A stretch of DNA of 41,359 bases from Hyphomicrobiales bacterium (GTDB taxonomy: Bacteria > Pseudomonadota > Alphaproteobacteria > Rhizobiales > Xanthobacteraceae), in assembly GCA_003140315.1 (NCBI GenBank), contig PLJS01000232.1:545-41903 (forward strand), given 5' to 3'. Numbering within the stretch: position 1 is the first letter of the stretch; every line of letters begins with the position of its first letter. The position numbers and the translations under genes are program-made. Shown here in pieces: positions 38,660 to 41,359 of this stretch. The notes below the pieces were generated by a model. The model ran no database searches. It was not told the origin of the DNA and saw only the letters and a list, made by a program, of their open reading frames with translations.

Positions 38660-41359
38660 ATGCCCATATCGTTTTCTTCACACTCGTCCCGCGACGCGCG
38701 CGCGCGCGGCGCCGGCGTGACCGCGGTGCTCGGGCCGACCAATACCGGCAAGACGCATCTCGCGATCGAGCGCATGCTCGCGCATTCGAGCGGCATGATC
38801 GGGCTGCCGCTGCGCCTGCTCGCGCGCGAGGTCTACAACAAGTGCGTCGAGCGCGTGGGCGCGAGCGAGGTCGCGCTCGTCACCGGCGAAGAGAAGATCA
38901 AGCCGCACAATCCGCGCTTCTGGGTGTCCACCGTCGAGGCGATGCCGCGCGATCTCGACGTGGCGTTCGTGGCAATCGACGAGATCCAGCTCGCCGCCGA
39001 TCTTGAGCGCGGCCACATCTTCACCGATCGCATTCTCAATCGCCGTGGCCGGGAGGAAACGCTGGTGCTCGGCGCCGCCACCATGCGGTCGATGGTGGAG
39101 AGGCTGCTTCCCGGCGCGAACATTCTCAGCCGCCCGCGCCTCTCGACCTTGAATTTTGCCGGCGAGAAGAAATTGACGCGGCTTCCGCGGCGTTGCGCGA
39201 TCGTGGCGTTCTCGGCCGAGGAAGTCTACGCGATCGCCGAACTGATCCGCCGCCAGCGCGGCGGCGCGGCGGTCGTGCTCGGCGCATTGAGCCCGCGCAC
39301 CCGCAATGCCCAGGTCGCGCTCTACAAGTCGGGCGACGTCGACTATCTGGTCGCGACCGACGCGATCGGCATGGGGCTCAATCTCGACGTCGATCATGTG
39401 GCGTTTGCCGCCGACCGCAAGTTCGACGGCTACCAATTCCGCAAGCTCAACCCTTCCGAACTTGCCCAGATTGCGGGCCGCGCCGGCCGCGCGATGCGCG
39501 ACGGGACCTTCGGAACGACCGGCCGTTGCCCGCCGTTCGAGCCCGATATCGTGCACGCGCTGGAGAGCCACGCGTTCGAATCCGTGAAGGTGCTGCAATG
39601 GCGCAACAGTGCGGTCGACTTCGCTTCCCTTGGCGCGCTTGCGGCTTCGCTCGCCGAAACGCCGACCGAGCAGGGCCTCACGCGCGCGCCGATCGCCGAA
39701 GATATCCAAGTGTTGGAGCATGTTTCGCGCGATGACGAGGTGCGCGACATGGCGCAGACGCGCGCCGGCGTCGAGCGGCTTTGGGAGATCTGTCAGGTCC
39801 CCGATTATCGCCGGATGACGCCCGCCGCCCATGCGGAGCTTGCCGTCTCCCTCTATGGTTTCCTGATGCGGAAGGGTACAATCCCGGCCGATTGGTTTGC
39901 CGCGCAAGTGGCGCAGGCGGACCGCACCGACGGCGATATCGACACGCTTTCGAACCGGATCGCCCACATCAGGACCTGGACCTTTGCGGCAAACCGTCCG
40001 GACTGGCTCGCCGACCCCGAGCACTGGCAAGGCATCACGCGCGGCGTCGAGGACAAGCTGTCCGACGCGCTGCATGAGCGTTTGGCCGAGCGGTTCGTGG
40101 ACCGCCGCACCAGCGTATTGATGCGGCGGCTGCGTGAGAATGTAATGCTCGAAACCGAAATCATGAAATCAGGCGAGGTCGTCGTCGAGGGCCACGCGAT
40201 CGGCCGCCTGCTCGGCTTCCAGTTCGCCGCCGAGGCGACGTCGGCCGGCCCCGAAGGCAAAGCGCTGCGCGCCGCCGCCCAGAAGGCGCTCGCCGGCGAG
40301 ATCGACGCGCGTTCGGCGCGGCTCTCCCACGCTCCCGACGATCAGATCGTGCTCGCCACCGACGGCGCGTTGCGCTGGCAGGGCGAGCCAGTCGGCAAGC
40401 TGATCGCGGGCGACGACGTGCTGAAACCGTGCGTGCGCATCCTCTCCGACGAGCATCTGACCGGCGCCGCGCGCGACACCGTGCAGGCGCGCCTCGATCT
40501 CTGGCTCAAAGTCCATCTGGAAAAGCTGCTCGGGCCACTGTTCGCGCTCGCCTCCGCCGAGGACATCACCGGCATCGCGCGCGGGGTCGCGTTCCAGCTC
40601 ACCGAGGCGCTCGGCGTGCTCGAGCGCCATCGCGTCGGCGAGGAAGTGAAGGGGCTCGATCAGGCCGCGCGCGCCACGCTGCGCAAATACGGCGTGCGCT
40701 TCGGCGCCTATCACTTGTATCTGCCGAACCTGCTCAAGCCCGCGATACGCGCGCTCGCGGTCCAGCTCTGGGCGCTGAAGGAAGCAACCCCCGAAACCAA
40801 AGGCCTCGACGAGGTGCCGCCGCTGGCGGTGTCGGGACGCACGTCGTTTCCGGCCGACAAGGACGTGCCGAAGGCGCTCTACCGCACGGTCGGTTACCGG
40901 GTGTGCGGCGAGCGCGCGGTGCGCGTCGACATATTGGAGCGGCTCGCCGACCTGATCCGTCCGGCGATCGCCTGGCGGCAGGGCTCGCCGGCGCAGAAGC
41001 CGCCGGGTGCGGTGGAAGGCGGCGGTTTCGCCGTGACGGTCAATATGACGTCGCTGACCGGCTCGTCGGGCGAGGACTTCGCCTCGATCCTGCGCTCGCT
41101 CGGCTATCGCATGGAGAAGCGGGTGAAGCCGGTGGAGGCGCCGCCAGCGCCACCCGCGCAGCCTGCCGAAGCCGCGCCTGCTGCCGAAGCGGCTGTCGTC
41201 GAGGCCGTGCCGGCTGACGCGCCGCCCGAACCTGTTGCGGCGCCCGAGGTGGCGGCGGATGTCGGTGCTGCGGTGACGGCCGAGGCTGCCGCAGAGCCGA
41301 GCGCGCCAGCGGCCGAGCCTGTCGCGGCGGTCGCCGAGACGCCGGCCGAAGCTGTGGCC
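38660..41359 (+). CDS. Suv3-like DEAD/H-box RNA helicase, 3' end outside the window
   Basis: An open frame of 900 codons reaching the right edge. Superfamily II helicase: Walker A GPTNTGKT (25-32), VTGEEK, DEIQ box (107-110), the GAAT motif III, ATDAIGMGLNLDVDHVAFA (about 232-250) and motif VI QIAGRAGR (270-277). These, with the SUV3-type KFDGYQFRKL, identify it as a homologue of mitochondrial RNA helicase SUPV3L1/SUV3, which works with exoribonuclease in RNA decay. After the catalytic core an alpha-helical C-terminal region follows. From about residue 816 it is an Ala/Pro/Glu/Val-rich, probably disordered tail still running at 41359. ATG 38660 begins MPISFSSHSS with no clear ribosome site; downstream alternatives exist. 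Confidence 0.92.
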   Translation, partial: MPISFSSHSSRDARARGAGVTAVLGPTNTGKTHLAIERMLAHSSGMIGLPLRLLAREVYNKCVERVGASEVALVTGEEKIKPHNPRFWVSTVEAMPRDLDVAFVAIDEIQLAADLERGHIFTDRILNRRGREETLVLGAATMRSMVERLLPGANILSRPRLSTLNFAGEKKLTRLPRRCAIVAFSAEEVYAIAELIRRQRGGAAVVLGALSPRTRNAQVALYKSGDVDYLVATDAIGMGLNLDVDHVAFAADRKFDGYQFRKLNPSELAQIAGRAGRAMRDGTFGTTGRCPPFEPDIVHALESHAFESVKVLQWRNSAVDFASLGALAASLAETPTEQGLTRAPIAEDIQVLEHVSRDDEVRDMAQTRAGVERLWEICQVPDYRRMTPAAHAELAVSLYGFLMRKGTIPADWFAAQVAQADRTDGDIDTLSNRIAHIRTWTFAANRPDWLADPEHWQGITRGVEDKLSDALHERLAERFVDRRTSVLMRRLRENVMLETEIMKSGEVVVEGHAIGRLLGFQFAAEATSAGPEGKALRAAAQKALAGEIDARSARLSHAPDDQIVLATDGALRWQGEPVGKLIAGDDVLKPCVRILSDEHLTGAARDTVQARLDLWLKVHLEKLLGPLFALASAEDITGIARGVAFQLTEALGVLERHRVGEEVKGLDQAARATLRKYGVRFGAYHLYLPNLLKPAIRALAVQLWALKEATPETKGLDEVPPLAVSGRTSFPADKDVPKALYRTVGYRVCGERAVRVDILERLADLIRPAIAWRQGSPAQKPPGAVEGGGFAVTVNMTSLTGSSGEDFASILRSLGYRMEKRVKPVEAPPAPPAQPAEAAPAAEAAVVEAVPADAPPEPVAAPEVAADVGAAVTAEAAAEPSAPAAEPVAAVAETPAEAVA

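Noticed and set aside
1-41359. CRISPR array, prophage or insertion sequence
   Set aside because: No regularly spaced identical repeats, no phage structural or integrase genes and no transposase were seen on either strand.

Overview
The window is a GC-rich chromosomal stretch from an alphaproteobacterium, most likely a Bradyrhizobium/Xanthobacteraceae-type member of the Hyphomicrobiales (Rhizobiales). This is inferred from the strong G/C third-position bias, the prfA-prmC-DUF4167 and ptsP/lysC/ubiG neighbourhoods, the mtgA-rpmF pair, the DUF1178-nitrilase-grxC-comF cluster, the phaR/phaA/phaB locus and many intergenic palindromes of a kind common in this order. I see no rRNA, tRNA, CRISPR array, prophage or insertion sequence. 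Most of the window is ordinary core and near-core genome; the unusual signals are local.

Layout. 1-8.5 kb: the tail of a HisD-family dehydrogenase, a small unknown protein, an SDR, a luciferase-like flavin oxidoreductase, a small secreted protein, a coupled DUF1345/Gfo-Idh-MocA pair, mtgA and rpmF, a membrane protein, a gamma-glutamyltransferase-family Ntn hydrolase and a DinJ/YafQ toxin-antitoxin pair. 8.6-15.4 kb: a small TTG-start gene, a GGDEF-EAL protein with a dead GGDEF motif, phaR preceded by a free-standing copy of its DNA-binding domain, phaA-phaB, and an acyl-CoA dehydrogenase homologue that lacks the usual catalytic glutamate and looks like 3-sulfinopropanoyl-CoA desulfinase. 15.4-20.5 kb: methyltransferase, DMT exporter, DUF985 cupin, gloB, a second methyltransferase, and a DUF4167 protein with an Asn-repeat tract. 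20.5-30.4 kb: prmC-prfA, DUF29, ptsP, a FkbM methyltransferase, lysC, a UdgX-type uracil-DNA glycosylase broken by an in-frame stop, an aldo/keto reductase and ubiG. 30.4-41.4 kb: a frameshifted DMT gene, a half-size DMT gene, the minus-strand operon comF-grxC-nit-DUF1178, an NDUFAF5-like methyltransferase, a DCC-family/saccharopine-dehydrogenase-like pair, a ParDE-like toxin-antitoxin pair and a Suv3-like RNA helicase that runs off the right edge.

How the genes work together. phaA and phaB make (R)-3-hydroxybutyryl-CoA for polyhydroxybutyrate and PhaR, divergent from them, is the repressor; the PHA synthase is not in the window. prfA and prmC are coupled (the methyltransferase modifies the release factor's GGQ). 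comF-grxC-nit-DUF1178 is a tightly overlapping operon with a redox/glutathione flavour. ptsP belongs to the nitrogen phosphotransferase relay.

Main points for a second look: the nonsense codon inside udgX next to its active-site motif, with a possible reinitiation site; the desulfinase-like residues of the acyl-CoA dehydrogenase beside phaAB; the stand-alone PhaR DNA-binding domain; glutaredoxin 3 with CYYS in place of CPYC; the degenerate GGDEF with a largely intact EAL; the frameshifted DMT gene; and a set of large intergenic palindromes. Gene functions are from recognition of motifs and family resemblance in memory; no database search was run.
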